A stretch of DNA of 53,791 bases. It comes from Clostridia bacterium. GTDB lineage: Bacteria; Bacillota; Clostridia; RUG12999. Positions 1-7,697 of the stretch are shown here, one piece after another. The stretch spans positions 1-53,791 of the forward strand of contig JAFTSG010000009.1 in the NCBI GenBank assembly GCA_017467445.1. Reading direction: 5' to 3'. Below the pieces are notes generated by a model that saw only the letters and a list, made by a program, of their open reading frames with translations, had not been told where the DNA came from and did not search any database. The position numbers and the translations under genes were made by a program. Position 1 is the first letter of the stretch. Each line of letters starts with the position of its first letter.

Positions 1-471
1 GATAAATATTATCAAATTGTTCTTATGCTGATTTACTCAGGTGTTCGTATTTCTGAAATGCTTGATTTGCTGAAAAGTGATGTTCATATTGAAGAACAGT
101 TCTTTGATGTAATTGACAGTAAAACAGAAAACGGCATAAGAAAAGTCCCCATCGCAGATAAGGTATTGCCATTCTTTAGAGCTTGGTATAATGATACCGA
201 TAGCGAATACCTTTTACATACTGAAAATGGGGAACAATTCAAATACCGCAATTATTATGACAGTTATTTTACACCTTTAATGGAAAACTTAGGCTTTGAC
301 AAAACTACGCATTGTTGCCGTCATACTTGTATATCAATGCTTGCCGAAGCTCATGTAGACCAAACTATAATCAAAAAGATTGTAGGACACGCCGGTGCGA
401 TGACGCTCACCGAAAAAGTTTATACTCATTTGGATGTGAAGGAGCTAATAGATGCAATCAATAAAATCTAA
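1..471 (+). CDS. Tyrosine recombinase/integrase, C-terminal part (cut by window start)
   Basis: The frame is open from base 1, so the gene begins before the window; about 156 residues are visible. This is the catalytic domain of a phage-type tyrosine recombinase, which cuts and rejoins att sites through a 3'-phosphotyrosine. Visible active-site elements in order are the first Arg in SGVRISEML, the box HCCRHTCIS (HxxR), GHAGAMTLTEKVYTH with the GH position, and the nucleophile Tyr in KVYTH. The C-terminus looks complete. It points towards the 3' end of rpsI, 196 bp away. Integrative elements of Bacillota often carry their integrase at one edge, so this is probably the edge of an integrated element. 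The type of element (phage, ICE, genomic island) cannot be told from this fragment. Confidence 0.9.
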   Translation, partial: DKYYQIVLMLIYSGVRISEMLDLLKSDVHIEEQFFDVIDSKTENGIRKVPIADKVLPFFRAWYNDTDSEYLLHTENGEQFKYRNYYDSYFTPLMENLGFDKTTHCCRHTCISMLAEAHVDQTIIKKIVGHAGAMTLTEKVYTHLDVKELIDAINKI

Positions 472-481
472 TGATAAAAAG

Positions 482-520
482 AAAGAGATGTCTTTCTTTT
501 GTGGAGAAAAACATCTCTTT
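482..520. terminator. Hairpin terminator after integrase
   Basis: A perfect 10-bp inverted repeat, AAAGAGATGT at 482-491 and ACATCTCTTT at 511-520, with a 19-nt loop and a short T stretch. It begins 11 bases after the integrase stop. The long loop makes it a weaker terminator than others in the window. Confidence 0.55.
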
Positions 521-666
521 TAATATCTTTGCTATTTAGATAACTTTGTTGCATATATGTTGCTTGTGTGTTACTTATCTCACGCTTTTTGCAACTTTCC
601 ACAACATCTGATAACTCCAAAAACCCCGTAAATAAAGGCCTTGTGAAGTCGCGAGAAGTCGATAGG
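521..666. other. Spacer between integrase and rpsI; possible attachment region
   Basis: No gene is seen here. A tandem copy of GAAGTCG lies at 645-651 and 655-661, immediately before the rpsI stop codon (complement of 667-669). If the integrase element is inserted at the rpsI 3' end, its junction would be about here. The matching repeat at the other end of the element is outside the window, so the att core cannot be defined. Confidence 0.3.
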
Positions 667-1065
667 TTATCTTTTTGAGAACTGAGGTGCTTTTCTCGCA
701 GCTTTGAGACCGTATTTTTTTCTTTCCTTCATACGTGGGTCACGAGTTAAGTAACCGGCTGCTTTTAATGTACCTCTGTAGCTTTCTTCGTCAACATTTA
801 AGAGAGCTCTTGCAATACCGTGTCTTACAGCACCTGCCTGGCCTGTGAATCCACCGCCTGCAACTTTACAGATAACGTCAAATTTACCTTCTGTTTCTGT
901 TGCAACGAGAGGCTGTTTAACGATAACTTTTAATGTTTCAAGTCCGAAATAATCGTCTAAAGTTCTGTCGTTGATTGTTATATTACCTTTACCCGGAACA
1001 AGACGTACTCTTGCTACCGATTTTTTTCTTCTACCTGTACCGTAGTACTGAACTGCTGCTGCCAT
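667..1065 (-). CDS. rpsI: Ribosomal protein S9 (uS9)
   Basis: Small-subunit ribosomal protein, 132 residues, the usual bacterial length. It begins with a region containing [16 protein letters not shown] and ends with the diagnostic basic tail KAPQFSKR, whose C-terminal Arg reaches the P-site tRNA anticodon loop in ribosome structures (family knowledge). The start is fixed by GGAGGAAGAG just before the ATG. It follows rplM after 16 bases, the standard bacterial rplM-rpsI operon. The C-terminus is intact although an integrase gene lies just downstream, so insertion, if it happened here, preserved the reading frame. Confidence 0.98.
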   Translation of the reverse strand: MAAAVQYYGTGRRKKSVARVRLVPGKGNITINDRTLDDYFGLETLKVIVKQPLVATETEGKFDVICKVAGGGFTGQAGAVRHGIARALLNVDEESYRGTLKAAGYLTRDPRMKERKKYGLKAARKAPQFSKR

Positions 1066-1081
1066 TTACTCTTCCTCCTCC

Positions 1082-1519
1082 TTATTTAATATCCATAGAC
1101 CACACTTCAGGTTTCTGAGCACTGTGGTTATGTTCGCCGCCGCGATATACTCTGAGTCTTGTTAAAGCTTTTCTTCCAAGAGTTGTGTGAGGAAGCATGC
1201 CTTCAACAGCTAACATAATTGCTTTTTCCGGGTTGTTTGCCATCATATCTTTAGCCTGAACAGCTTTTAATCCGCCAATCCAACCTGTGTGTCTGTAGTA
1301 ATATTTGTCTGTAAGTTTTTTACCTGTGAGAACAGCTTTTTCTGCATTGAGAATTATAACATGATCTCCGCAATCTACATTCGGTGTGAATGTAGGAAGA
1401 TGTTTTCCGCGAAGAATGTTAGCTGCAGCTACTGCTACTCTACCTAAAGATTTGCCTTCAGCGTTAATGATATACCATTTTCTATCTATTTCGCTAGCTT
1501 TTGCCATGAAAGTTGACAT
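1082..1519 (-). CDS. rplM: Ribosomal protein L13 (uL13)
   Basis: Large-subunit ribosomal protein, 145 residues, close to the usual 142-148. Diagnostic segments are the N-terminal [19 protein letters not shown], the region [20 protein letters not shown], and [18 protein letters not shown] near the C-terminus. Start ATG at 1519 has GGAGGG 6 bases upstream. It is the first gene of the rplM-rpsI operon, transcribed from the sigma-A promoter at 1577-1605. Confidence 0.98.
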   Translation of the reverse strand: MSTFMAKASEIDRKWYIINAEGKSLGRVAVAAANILRGKHLPTFTPNVDCGDHVIILNAEKAVLTGKKLTDKYYYRHTGWIGGLKAVQAKDMMANNPEKAIMLAVEGMLPHTTLGRKALTRLRVYRGGEHNHSAQKPEVWSMDIK

Positions 1520-1576
1520 ATCGATTCCCTCCGTTTTTATTGTAAATATTTAACTGTCATTCAAAGTGACTACATC

Positions 1577-1605
1577 ATTATAATACATTAAAACAAAAAA
1601 GTCAA
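1577..1605 (-). promoter_or_regulatory. Sigma-A promoter of rplM-rpsI
   Basis: On the minus strand: -35 TTGACT (complement of 1600-1605), 17-bp spacer, -10 TATAAT (complement of 1577-1582). Transcription should begin near 1570, giving a leader of about 50 nt with a small GTCA/TGAC hairpin at 1555-1570. L13 leaders of Bacillota are known autoregulatory RNAs, but this one is too weakly structured by eye to claim. Confidence 0.85.
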
Positions 1606-1839
1606 TACTTTTTTTGAATTATTTTAATCTGTAAATCGCAAACTCTGTTTTTCTCTGTTTTTCTCGCGATAGCTCGCTGATACTCGAGGGCAATTTTTAT
1701 TTTTTCTTAAATAATATACCTAAAATTTCTTCAAAAATAACAGAAAAATAAGAAAATTTTTATAATTTCCATATTTTTACATTTTCTCTTATGTTTGTTG
1801 TAGTATAGTTGTATTGACAAATGATAAGGGGGAAAGGAA
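1606..1839. other. Divergent intergenic region, rplM / spoIIE
   Basis: No coding sequence is seen between the rplM promoter and spoIIE. The tract is AT-rich and contains a tandem CTCTGTTTTT repeat near 1643-1664. A possible spoIIE promoter at 1776-1809 is described separately. Confidence 0.5.
1776..1809 (+). promoter_or_regulatory. Possible spoIIE promoter with long spacer
   Basis: TTTACA at 1776-1781 and TATAGT at 1804-1809 are 22 bp apart. In Bacillus subtilis the Spo0A-activated spoIIG and spoIIE promoters use unusually long 21-22 bp spacers, so the geometry is suggestive. No good Spo0A box (TGTCGAA) was found nearby, so the call is weak. Confidence 0.3.
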
Positions 1840-4161
1840 ATGAAAATACCCGAAATAGTAACTTATAAACGAATAACCGAAAACACAGATGCTGGCGGAT
1901 TTGTAAAAAGTATTGTTAAAAATGGCACTGCGGCGGCAGGTATTATCGGACTTTTTATATCAAGAGGAACCCTTCTTGGCATAATGGCGCCGATGGGCCT
2001 TGCATGGTATGCCTCATGCAGCGGAATGGAAGCATCCTTTGTTGTAATGGCTGCTTGTATTATAGGCAGCATTTTTATGAAAATAGGAATGCTTAAACTC
2101 AAATACATAGCTGCCATTATGCTTTTCTGGGCTTTGGCAAAAGTGGTGCCGGAATCCCGCAAAAAAGAGGATGATTTTATTCCGATGACAGCGGCGGGCG
2201 CTAACCTTGCAGTTGGTATTACAGTGGCATTTATGTCAGGTTTTCCAATATATAATTTTATGATATCCCTGTTTGAATCGGCAACAGTGTGGGGTATGTG
2301 CGTATTGTTTACAAAATCAAAAAACGTAATCGAAAGAAAAGGACAGGTCTTTTCCGAAGACGAAAGTATTGCAATAGCAATAATGACAGGAGCCGCTCTT
2401 GCAGGACTTCAGGGTGCGGAAATTTTTGGTATAAAGCTTGCAAATATACTCAGTATGTATATCATCCTTTTTAGTGCACATAAAGGCGGTATAGCAATTT
2501 CGGGTGCGGTTGGTGCGGCACTTGGAATAATAGCCGGAATGTCGCAGGGGGACGCTCCTGCTCTTGTGGGTGTATACGCATTTGTGGGGCTTATTGCGGG
2601 CATAACAAACCTTTTCGGCAAGGTTGGTGTTGTAGTGGCGGCAGTCGTGTCAAATGCAGTTTTTGCGGCATACTACAATTCATCAATAATAGTTTTAATA
2701 AATGTTGTGGAAATACTTATTGCAGGTGCGGCATTCCTTTTTACACCTGATAGGATACTAAAATTTATCGAAAAATTCAGCATTAAATCCGAAACCTACA
2801 ATCCTGCAAAAGGATATATGCTTCGAGTGAAATCCCAGACACTCCTTTGTATGAAAAGTATACGAAATATTCTGGAAGGGATGACAGCGGCATTTGAACC
2901 GGAGAGCTATCCACCAGCGGAAGATAAAGCTATGGTTCTGTGCGACAGACTTATGTATAAAGTATGTGATAAATGCAGTCTTAATAAATACTGCTGGTCA
3001 AAAAACTTTAAAGGTACATCAAAGCTTTTTGCGGCAATAATTCAGGCTCTTTACGATGGAGATGAAAAACGTCTTCATGAAATTGTATCACGCAAATGCG
3101 TAAAGGGTGATTTGCTAATAAGCACTGCAATAACCCTGCACGATATTTACCGCAGGGAAGATATTCTAGCGAAACGCACGAAAGATAGCATCTCCTGTGT
3201 TACAACGCAGTGGGGGAAAATATCGGACCTTGCAGCCGCTTGCGAAAAAAGGATTGAAAATATCGGGATAGGATATGAAACTATGTCTTCGGATATAGGA
3301 AGAAACCTTTCTGACAGAGGGATAAAAAGCGCCGAAATAAGTACCGTCAAAAATGAGCTTGGTATTATGGAGGTTGTAATAAAAACAGATAAAGAAATTA
3401 TGTTTGATGTAACCGAGCTTGTGGGCGATATAACTGAGCGAAAAATGAAAATAGCAGCGGAAATTGCCGAAAAAGATGGGTTCACGGTTTATCTGTATGA
3501 AAGTGAAAAGTTTGATTATGAAAATGCAGTAGCAACAATGGACAAACCCGGTGAAGCTTCCTCGGGCGACAGTGCATATTCTTTCACAGTAGGTGGAATA
3601 CTTTACCTTGTAATATGTGATGGAATGGGTAGCGGGGAAGAAGCATCTAATGAAAGTGGGAAAACCGTCAGAACCTTTGAAAAGCTTGTACGTGGCGGAT
3701 TTGAAATGAAATCGGCAGTTGAAATAATCAATGCAGGGCTTATAAGTAAAGGTGGCAGGGAATACTGCATAAGTCTTGATTGCTGTAGTGTAAACTTGTT
3801 TACAGGCAGCGTGGAAATGATAAAAGCAGGTGCGGCAGCAACAGTAATAAAAAACGGTGATAATACAGAAATAGTAAGGTATAATTCAATGCCGTTAGGC
3901 ATTCTTGATATTGAAAATATAAATACTTACCATACAACCATTGAAAAGGGCGGATTTATTGTAATGATGACAGATGGTGTGCCCGATAACAGAGGCGACA
4001 GGAAGCTTGGTGAAGATTTTGTTAAAAAGATAATTGAAATGAATGCAAACGGGCAGTCGGAAGAAATTGCAAATTCGGTACTTATGAGCACGGTCACCGG
4101 CGGTAAACCGAAAGATGATATGCTTGTAATGTGCACCAAAATATGTACCCCGATACAATAA
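1840..4161 (+). CDS. spoIIE: Stage II sporulation protein E (SpoIIE), PP2C-type phosphatase
   Basis: Membrane-bound serine phosphatase that, in Bacillus, dephosphorylates SpoIIAA to activate sigma-F in the forespore and also acts at the polar septum. It has 773 residues (B. subtilis 827). The N-terminal 300 residues are a multi-pass membrane domain rich in Ala/Gly/Ile. A Cys-containing stretch around residues 365-385 (VCDKCSLNKYCW) matches the conserved central region of the family. The C-terminal PP2C domain shows the metal motif DGMGSG at residue 594 onward, KAGAAATVI, and MMTDGVPDN. The start ATG has GGGGGAAAGGA upstream. A 59-codon ORF follows after 9 bases. This is the main evidence that the host is an endospore former. 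Confidence 0.95.
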   Translation: MKIPEIVTYKRITENTDAGGFVKSIVKNGTAAAGIIGLFISRGTLLGIMAPMGLAWYASCSGMEASFVVMAACIIGSIFMKIGMLKLKYIAAIMLFWALAKVVPESRKKEDDFIPMTAAGANLAVGITVAFMSGFPIYNFMISLFESATVWGMCVLFTKSKNVIERKGQVFSEDESIAIAIMTGAALAGLQGAEIFGIKLANILSMYIILFSAHKGGIAISGAVGAALGIIAGMSQGDAPALVGVYAFVGLIAGITNLFGKVGVVVAAVVSNAVFAAYYNSSIIVLINVVEILIAGAAFLFTPDRILKFIEKFSIKSETYNPAKGYMLRVKSQTLLCMKSIRNILEGMTAAFEPESYPPAEDKAMVLCDRLMYKVCDKCSLNKYCWSKNFKGTSKLFAAIIQALYDGDEKRLHEIVSRKCVKGDLLISTAITLHDIYRREDILAKRTKDSISCVTTQWGKISDLAAACEKRIENIGIGYETMSSDIGRNLSDRGIKSAEISTVKNELGIMEVVIKTDKEIMFDVTELVGDITERKMKIAAEIAEKDGFTVYLYESEKFDYENAVATMDKPGEASSGDSAYSFTVGGILYLVICDGMGSGEEASNESGKTVRTFEKLVRGGFEMKSAVEIINAGLISKGGREYCISLDCCSVNLFTGSVEMIKAGAAATVIKNGDNTEIVRYNSMPLGILDIENINTYHTTIEKGGFIVMMTDGVPDNRGDRKLGEDFVKKIIEMNANGQSEEIANSVLMSTVTGGKPKDDMLVMCTKICTPIQ

Positions 4162-4170
4162 GGAGGAATT

Positions 4171-4350
4171 ATGATTAAACACGGAAAAGAAACAGACATA
4201 GTAAAAAAAGCGCAGGATATCATAGATAATTATGTAATATCCCAAACAAAACAGGCGTGCACACGGATGGGAAAAACGGATATATTTTTGTGGAGTGCGG
4301 CAGCAGCAGCATCAGTAATGACGTTGACCCTTTATATATTAACAAGATAA
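4171..4350 (+). CDS. Small single-pass membrane protein, 59 residues, after spoIIE
   Basis: Function not recognised. The ORF runs from ATG 4171 to TAA 4350. AAGGAGG at 4160-4166 gives an ideal ribosome binding site overlapping the end of spoIIE, which argues that it is translated. Residues 1-37 are hydrophilic and mixed-charge; residues 38-57 (IFLWSAAAAASVMTLTLYIL) form one probable membrane helix, followed by TR at the C-terminus. It lies between spoIIE and a strong terminator, so it is probably made together with SpoIIE. A role in sporulation is only a guess from position. Confidence 0.7.
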   Translation: MIKHGKETDIVKKAQDIIDNYVISQTKQACTRMGKTDIFLWSAAAAASVMTLTLYILTR

Positions 4351-4351
4351 A

Positions 4352-4377
4352 AAGAGGAGTGGATTTCCACTCCTCTT
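4352..4377. terminator. Bidirectional terminator, spoIIE unit / amidohydrolase
   Basis: Perfect 12-bp stem AAGAGGAGTGGA (4352-4363) with TCCACTCCTCTT (4366-4377), a 2-base spacer, A tract before and T tract after. It can serve both convergent units. Confidence 0.92.
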
Positions 4378-4378
4378 T

Positions 4379-5527
4379 TTATGCTAAATAATCAATTACA
4401 GTTTGTACTGCAAGCTTAACACCGTGTTTAAGTGCATCTTCGTCAATATCAAACTTACTGCTGTGAAGTGCGTGCTCACCCTTGCCGTTGCCGTTTATAC
4501 CAAGCTTGATATACGCACCGGGTACAAGATTTGCAAAATATGAAAAATCTTCGCCAAGCATTGGACAGGTGTCATATTCAATCACGTTTTCTTTCCCAAG
4601 AACTTTGTATGCCGCCTTGCGCACAATATTGGTCATACCCTCGTCGTTAACTGTAATCGGGTACATATATCTGAAGTTATAATCATATGTGCATCCGTGC
4701 GCCTTACAAACAGCTTTAAGGATTTCTTCAATACGTCCCTCTAAGATATTCCGCGTATCAACATCTGTGCTTCTTGCAGTACCTTTCATCAGAGCAATGT
4801 CAGGGATTATGTTATATGTAGCGCCGCCCTCTACTGCCGTAACCGTTACAACAGTGTTATTTAAAACCAGTTTTTCTTTTAATGTGGTTATGAAATCGGA
4901 TGCAGTAAGAATCGGGTCGTTGCATTCTTCTGGATGTGCTCCATGTCCGCCTTTTCCTTTGATTACAATATCAAACTCATCGGGAGCACCCATAACAGGT
5001 CCGTTTTTCACAAGAATCTGACCTGTTTTGCAAAGGTGTGTAACATGGAAAGCAAATGCCGCATCAACCGTCGGGTTTTCCATAACGCCTTCTTTAATCA
5101 TTGGCTCTGCGCCACCAACACCTTCTTCAGCAGGCTGGAACACAATCTTGACATTACCGCAAAGCTCGTCTTTCATTTTATTTAAAACATATGCCGCGCC
5201 AAGCATAATTGCGGTATGCGCATCATGTCCGCAGGCGTGCATAAGTCCTTCGGTTTTGGATTTGAAATCACAATTTACCTCTTCTTTAATTGGAAGTGCA
5301 TCCATATCAGCACGAAGAAGAATGGTCTTACCCGGCTTGCCGCCTTTTATAAGTGCGCATATTCCTGTTTTTGCAATGGGATATTTATATTTAATTCCAA
5401 ATTCATCCAATATTTTGCAAATATATTTTGAAGTATTTATTTCTTCAAATGCAAGCTCGGGATGAGCGTGAAGATACCGTCTTATCTCAATCACTTTTGC
5501 CGAAATTTCGTTAATATAACTGTTCAT
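4379..5527 (-). CDS. M20-family amidohydrolase (N-acyl amino acid / peptide deacylase type)
   Basis: Zinc-dependent hydrolase of the M20 peptidase family, hippurate hydrolase/N-acyl-L-amino-acid amidohydrolase type; exact substrate unknown. It has 382 residues, normal for the family. Visible motifs are RRYLHAHPELAFEE near the N-terminus, LLRADMDALPI, the metal box HACGHDAHTAIMLG, FQPAEEGVGGAEPM with the catalytic Glu, GGHGAHPEEC in the lid domain, and LGEDFSYF near the end. The frame is open upstream to 5596, but the start at 5527 is preferred because AAGGAGAAG precedes it with proper spacing and the N-terminus then matches the family. It follows birA on the same strand but has its own probable promoter and a structured leader. 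Confidence 0.9.
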   Translation of the reverse strand: MNSYINEISAKVIEIRRYLHAHPELAFEEINTSKYICKILDEFGIKYKYPIAKTGICALIKGGKPGKTILLRADMDALPIKEEVNCDFKSKTEGLMHACGHDAHTAIMLGAAYVLNKMKDELCGNVKIVFQPAEEGVGGAEPMIKEGVMENPTVDAAFAFHVTHLCKTGQILVKNGPVMGAPDEFDIVIKGKGGHGAHPEECNDPILTASDFITTLKEKLVLNNTVVTVTAVEGGATYNIIPDIALMKGTARSTDVDTRNILEGRIEEILKAVCKAHGCTYDYNFRYMYPITVNDEGMTNIVRKAAYKVLGKENVIEYDTCPMLGEDFSYFANLVPGAYIKLGINGNGKGEHALHSSKFDIDEDALKHGVKLAVQTVIDYLA

Positions 5528-5660
5528 CTTTTGTCTTCTCCTTTTTATCACGGGGGACAAAATACGGGCACGCGCTGTTGGCATATCCCGATGCACGCGT
5601 GTCCTCGTTATTGCATTTTCCGTCCTCCTGATGTTTGCATGAAAAAGTGCAGTTAATATC
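5528..5660 (-). promoter_or_regulatory. Structured 5' leader of amidohydrolase with a start-stop mini-ORF
   Basis: The leader of about 130 nt contains, on the minus strand, AGGAGG (complement of 5624-5629), a 7-base spacer, then ATG CAA TAA (complement of 5608-5616): a well-placed initiation site for a two-residue peptide. Just downstream CACGCG and CGCGTG can pair around an inner GCAT/ATGC hairpin (about 5565-5605). It does not match a riboswitch class I know. It could be a translation-dependent leader or a chance arrangement. Confidence 0.35.
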
Positions 5661-5663
5661 CAA

Positions 5664-5693
5664 AGTATATCACCTCAGGACTATTTTGCACAA
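5664..5693 (-). promoter_or_regulatory. Probable promoter of amidohydrolase
   Basis: Minus strand -35 TTGTGC (complement of 5688-5693), 18-bp spacer, -10 TATACT (complement of 5664-5669). It lies just past the birA stop. Confidence 0.5.
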
Positions 5694-5698
5694 AAACT

Positions 5699-6364
5699 TT
5701 AAATATATCCGTAAATCCCGCGTACACTTACATCGCCGCAGGAAACCGTGCCGATTGTTGTTATAAGAGCACCGTCAGGCGCAATTCCCGTTGCGGTTGC
5801 ACGCGAAATTCCATCAATCAGAATTTCTTTTCCAAGTGTTACACAGTGCGGAATATATCTTTCAATCAAATCTTCTGTATGCAAAAATTCAAATTCAAGA
5901 TTTTTTAAAAGCATTTCTATTACCGCATCTGCATCCAGTGTAAATCCAAGCTCCTCAGCAGATGTGGCATATGGAATATTTACTTTTTTTAAGTTTATTC
6001 CAATACCCGTAATGCAAAACCCATTCCATAGTTCGGACATAATGCCGCATATTTTTTTGCTTTCCGCTACAACATCGTTAGGCCATTTAAGCGAGCCGGA
6101 AATGCCAAAATGCTCAAGCGTATTTCGTACCGCCATTCCAGCCGCAAAACTCATCAGCGGAATTTTTTCGGGAGTGACATTTGGTTTATATACCACCGAT
6201 ATATATATATTTCCTTCCACATCGGAAACCCAGCTGTTGCCGCGTCTGCCACGTCCTTGTGTCTGCCTTTTGGCAATGACAACACTGCCGTAGGGTAGGC
6301 TATTTTCTTTTATATAACTGTTTGTGGAGGGAATACAATCCTTGATAATAGGCTCAAGCCACAT
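5699..6364 (-). CDS. birA: Biotin--[acetyl-CoA-carboxylase] ligase, catalytic type without DNA-binding domain
   Basis: Makes biotinyl-AMP and transfers biotin to the lysine of biotin carboxyl carrier proteins. The protein has 221 residues and begins directly in the catalytic domain: there is no N-terminal winged helix, so it is not expected to act as a biotin-operon repressor. Motifs are STNSYIKENSLPYGSVV, the biotin/ATP loop GRGRRGNSWVS, and KWPNDVVAESKKICGI with the conserved lysine. The C-terminal SH3-like cap is short. The start lies directly after the yfcE stop, with AAAGGATG as ribosome site inside the upstream gene, so the two are translated as one unit. Confidence 0.93.
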   Translation of the reverse strand: MWLEPIIKDCIPSTNSYIKENSLPYGSVVIAKRQTQGRGRRGNSWVSDVEGNIYISVVYKPNVTPEKIPLMSFAAGMAVRNTLEHFGISGSLKWPNDVVAESKKICGIMSELWNGFCITGIGINLKKVNIPYATSAEELGFTLDADAVIEMLLKNLEFEFLHTEDLIERYIPHCVTLGKEILIDGISRATATGIAPDGALITTIGTVSCGDVSVRGIYGYI

Positions 6365-6832
6365 TTATAGCACGCATCCTTTTATTTCATCATCTTCAAT
6401 TTCAATTATCCCTATTGAACCGGGCCGTCCGTACCGCTCGCCACATCCGGGGTTAAGTAATAACACCCCGTCCACTCTTTCACAAAACGGCTGATGTGTA
6501 TGCCCGAAAAGCGCACAGTCGGCACCAATATCAAGCGCATGAGAAACAAGTCTGTCAAGACCTGTTTTAACGCCATATCTGTGCCCGTGAGTTATAAATA
6601 TCTTAAATCCGTCAATTTCAATTGTATCTTCTTCTATTGTCGGATCATAAGCATCGCAGTTACCACGCACGCTTCTATATTCATAGTCGGGATATTTTTT
6701 CGTAACCTCGCGTATATCCGCTGCGTGGTCACCTAAATGGACAATAAGGTCAATATCGATAATGTTGTCGATGGCATCGCAGATGTATCCGGGGTCGCCA
6801 TGCGAATCACTTGTTACCAGAATCCGATACAT
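6365..6832 (-). CDS. YfcE/MJ0936-type metallophosphoesterase
   Basis: Calcineurin-like phosphodiesterase of the YfcE family; the natural substrate is not known in most members. Length 155 residues from the chosen start. The metal-binding motifs are complete: TSDSHGD (DxH), HLGDHAAD (GD), RGNCDA (GNxD), ITHGHRYG (GH) and FGHTHQP (GHxH). The frame extends 9 codons further upstream, but MYRILVTSDSHG puts the first strand at its usual position. This start overlaps the 3' end of the upstream TtcA-like gene by 26 bases, implying coupling within the ttcA-yfcE-birA unit. Confidence 0.9.
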   Translation of the reverse strand: MYRILVTSDSHGDPGYICDAIDNIIDIDLIVHLGDHAADIREVTKKYPDYEYRSVRGNCDAYDPTIEEDTIEIDGFKIFITHGHRYGVKTGLDRLVSHALDIGADCALFGHTHQPFCERVDGVLLLNPGCGERYGRPGSIGIIEIEDDEIKGCVL

Positions 6833-7550
6833 TTTTGATGTCACCGCCCCATCCGTCAATTTTAGAGGTATTTACTGCGTGAAAAATCCTTTCTTTAAGA
6901 CCAATATTTTCCTTGCATAAATCCCTGATTAAATCTTTCATATACTGACGTTTTGTAACTCCGTCTGCAGGGCAGGGATTATGGATAATCTCAATATCAT
7001 TTACTTTTATAAAATGTTTGATTTCGTTTTCCGGCACATAGATAAACGGACGAATAAGAGTGATATTCCGTCGGTCAAGATATGTTACCGGCGCAAAACA
7101 ACTTATGCGCGCTTCCTGAAACAAACACAGGAAAAAGGTTTCAATAACATCGTCATTATGATGCCCAAGCGCAACCTTGTTGCAACCGTGTTTTATTGCA
7201 ACATCGTGAAGTGCACCCCTGCGCATTTTGGCGCAAAGAGAGCACGGACTTTCTTCCTTGCGGATATCAAAAACAATTTCGGCAATATTGGTCTGTTCAA
7301 TTATAAGATCAATATCGTTTTCTTCGCAAAGCTTTATAAGTGGGGAGAAGTCTGCACCCTCAAACCCAAGTGAAAGAGTAATGGCAACCAGCTCAAACTT
7401 TTTGGGATAAAATCGTTTAAGCCCGTTAAGCGCAAGCATAAGGGCAATACTGTCCTTACCGCCCGAAACCCCAACGGCAATTCGGTCGCCCTCGCAAATC
7501 ATATTATAATCGTCAACTGCACGTCTTGTATAACTAAGTAATTTTCTCAT
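6807..7550 (-). CDS. TtcA-type tRNA 2-thiolation ATPase (PP-loop)
   Basis: Adenylates a tRNA base and directs its thiolation; TtcA modifies C32 of tRNAs using a [4Fe-4S] cluster. It has 247 residues. The PP-loop is VGVSGGKDSIALML near residue 25-40. A CxxC pair (SPCSLCAKMRRG) and a later Cys in HNPCPADG match the three cluster ligands of TtcA. LGHHNDDVIET is the second ATP-site motif. TilS lacks the CxxC, so TtcA-like is preferred. It is first in a minus-strand unit with yfcE and birA, transcribed from 7581-7608. Ribosome site AAAGGGAA. Confidence 0.88.
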   Translation of the reverse strand: MRKLLSYTRRAVDDYNMICEGDRIAVGVSGGKDSIALMLALNGLKRFYPKKFELVAITLSLGFEGADFSPLIKLCEENDIDLIIEQTNIAEIVFDIRKEESPCSLCAKMRRGALHDVAIKHGCNKVALGHHNDDVIETFFLCLFQEARISCFAPVTYLDRRNITLIRPFIYVPENEIKHFIKVNDIEIIHNPCPADGVTKRQYMKDLIRDLCKENIGLKERIFHAVNTSKIDGWGGDIKNVSDSGNK

Positions 7551-7580
7551 ATAAATTCCCTTTAAATATTAATATATATT

Positions 7581-7608
7581 ATTATATCATAATGTAAATT
7601 AAAGTCAA
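7581..7608 (-). promoter_or_regulatory. Promoter of ttcA-like/yfcE/birA unit
   Basis: Minus strand -35 TTGACT (complement of 7603-7608), 16-bp spacer, -10 TATAAT (complement of 7581-7586). It is divergent from the ABC transporter promoter. Confidence 0.75.
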
Positions 7609-7644
7609 TAATTTATATAAATTCTCAAAATATCTATTGAATAA

Positions 7645-7673
7645 TTGCAAATTTTGTGATAAAATTATATAAT
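7645..7673 (+). promoter_or_regulatory. Promoter of ABC transporter/tyrS
   Basis: -35 TTGCAA 7645-7650, 17-bp spacer, -10 TATAAT 7668-7673. An upstream in-frame ATG at 7656 lies inside this promoter, which supports the later start at 7698 for the transporter. Confidence 0.8.
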
Positions 7674-7697
7674 ATGATTGAATTGAAAGGAAAAGAA

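Noticed and set aside
1520-1575. L13 leader RNA upstream of rplM
   Set aside because: Only a 4-bp hairpin could be seen; insufficient to claim the known autoregulatory leader, though a covariance search could decide.
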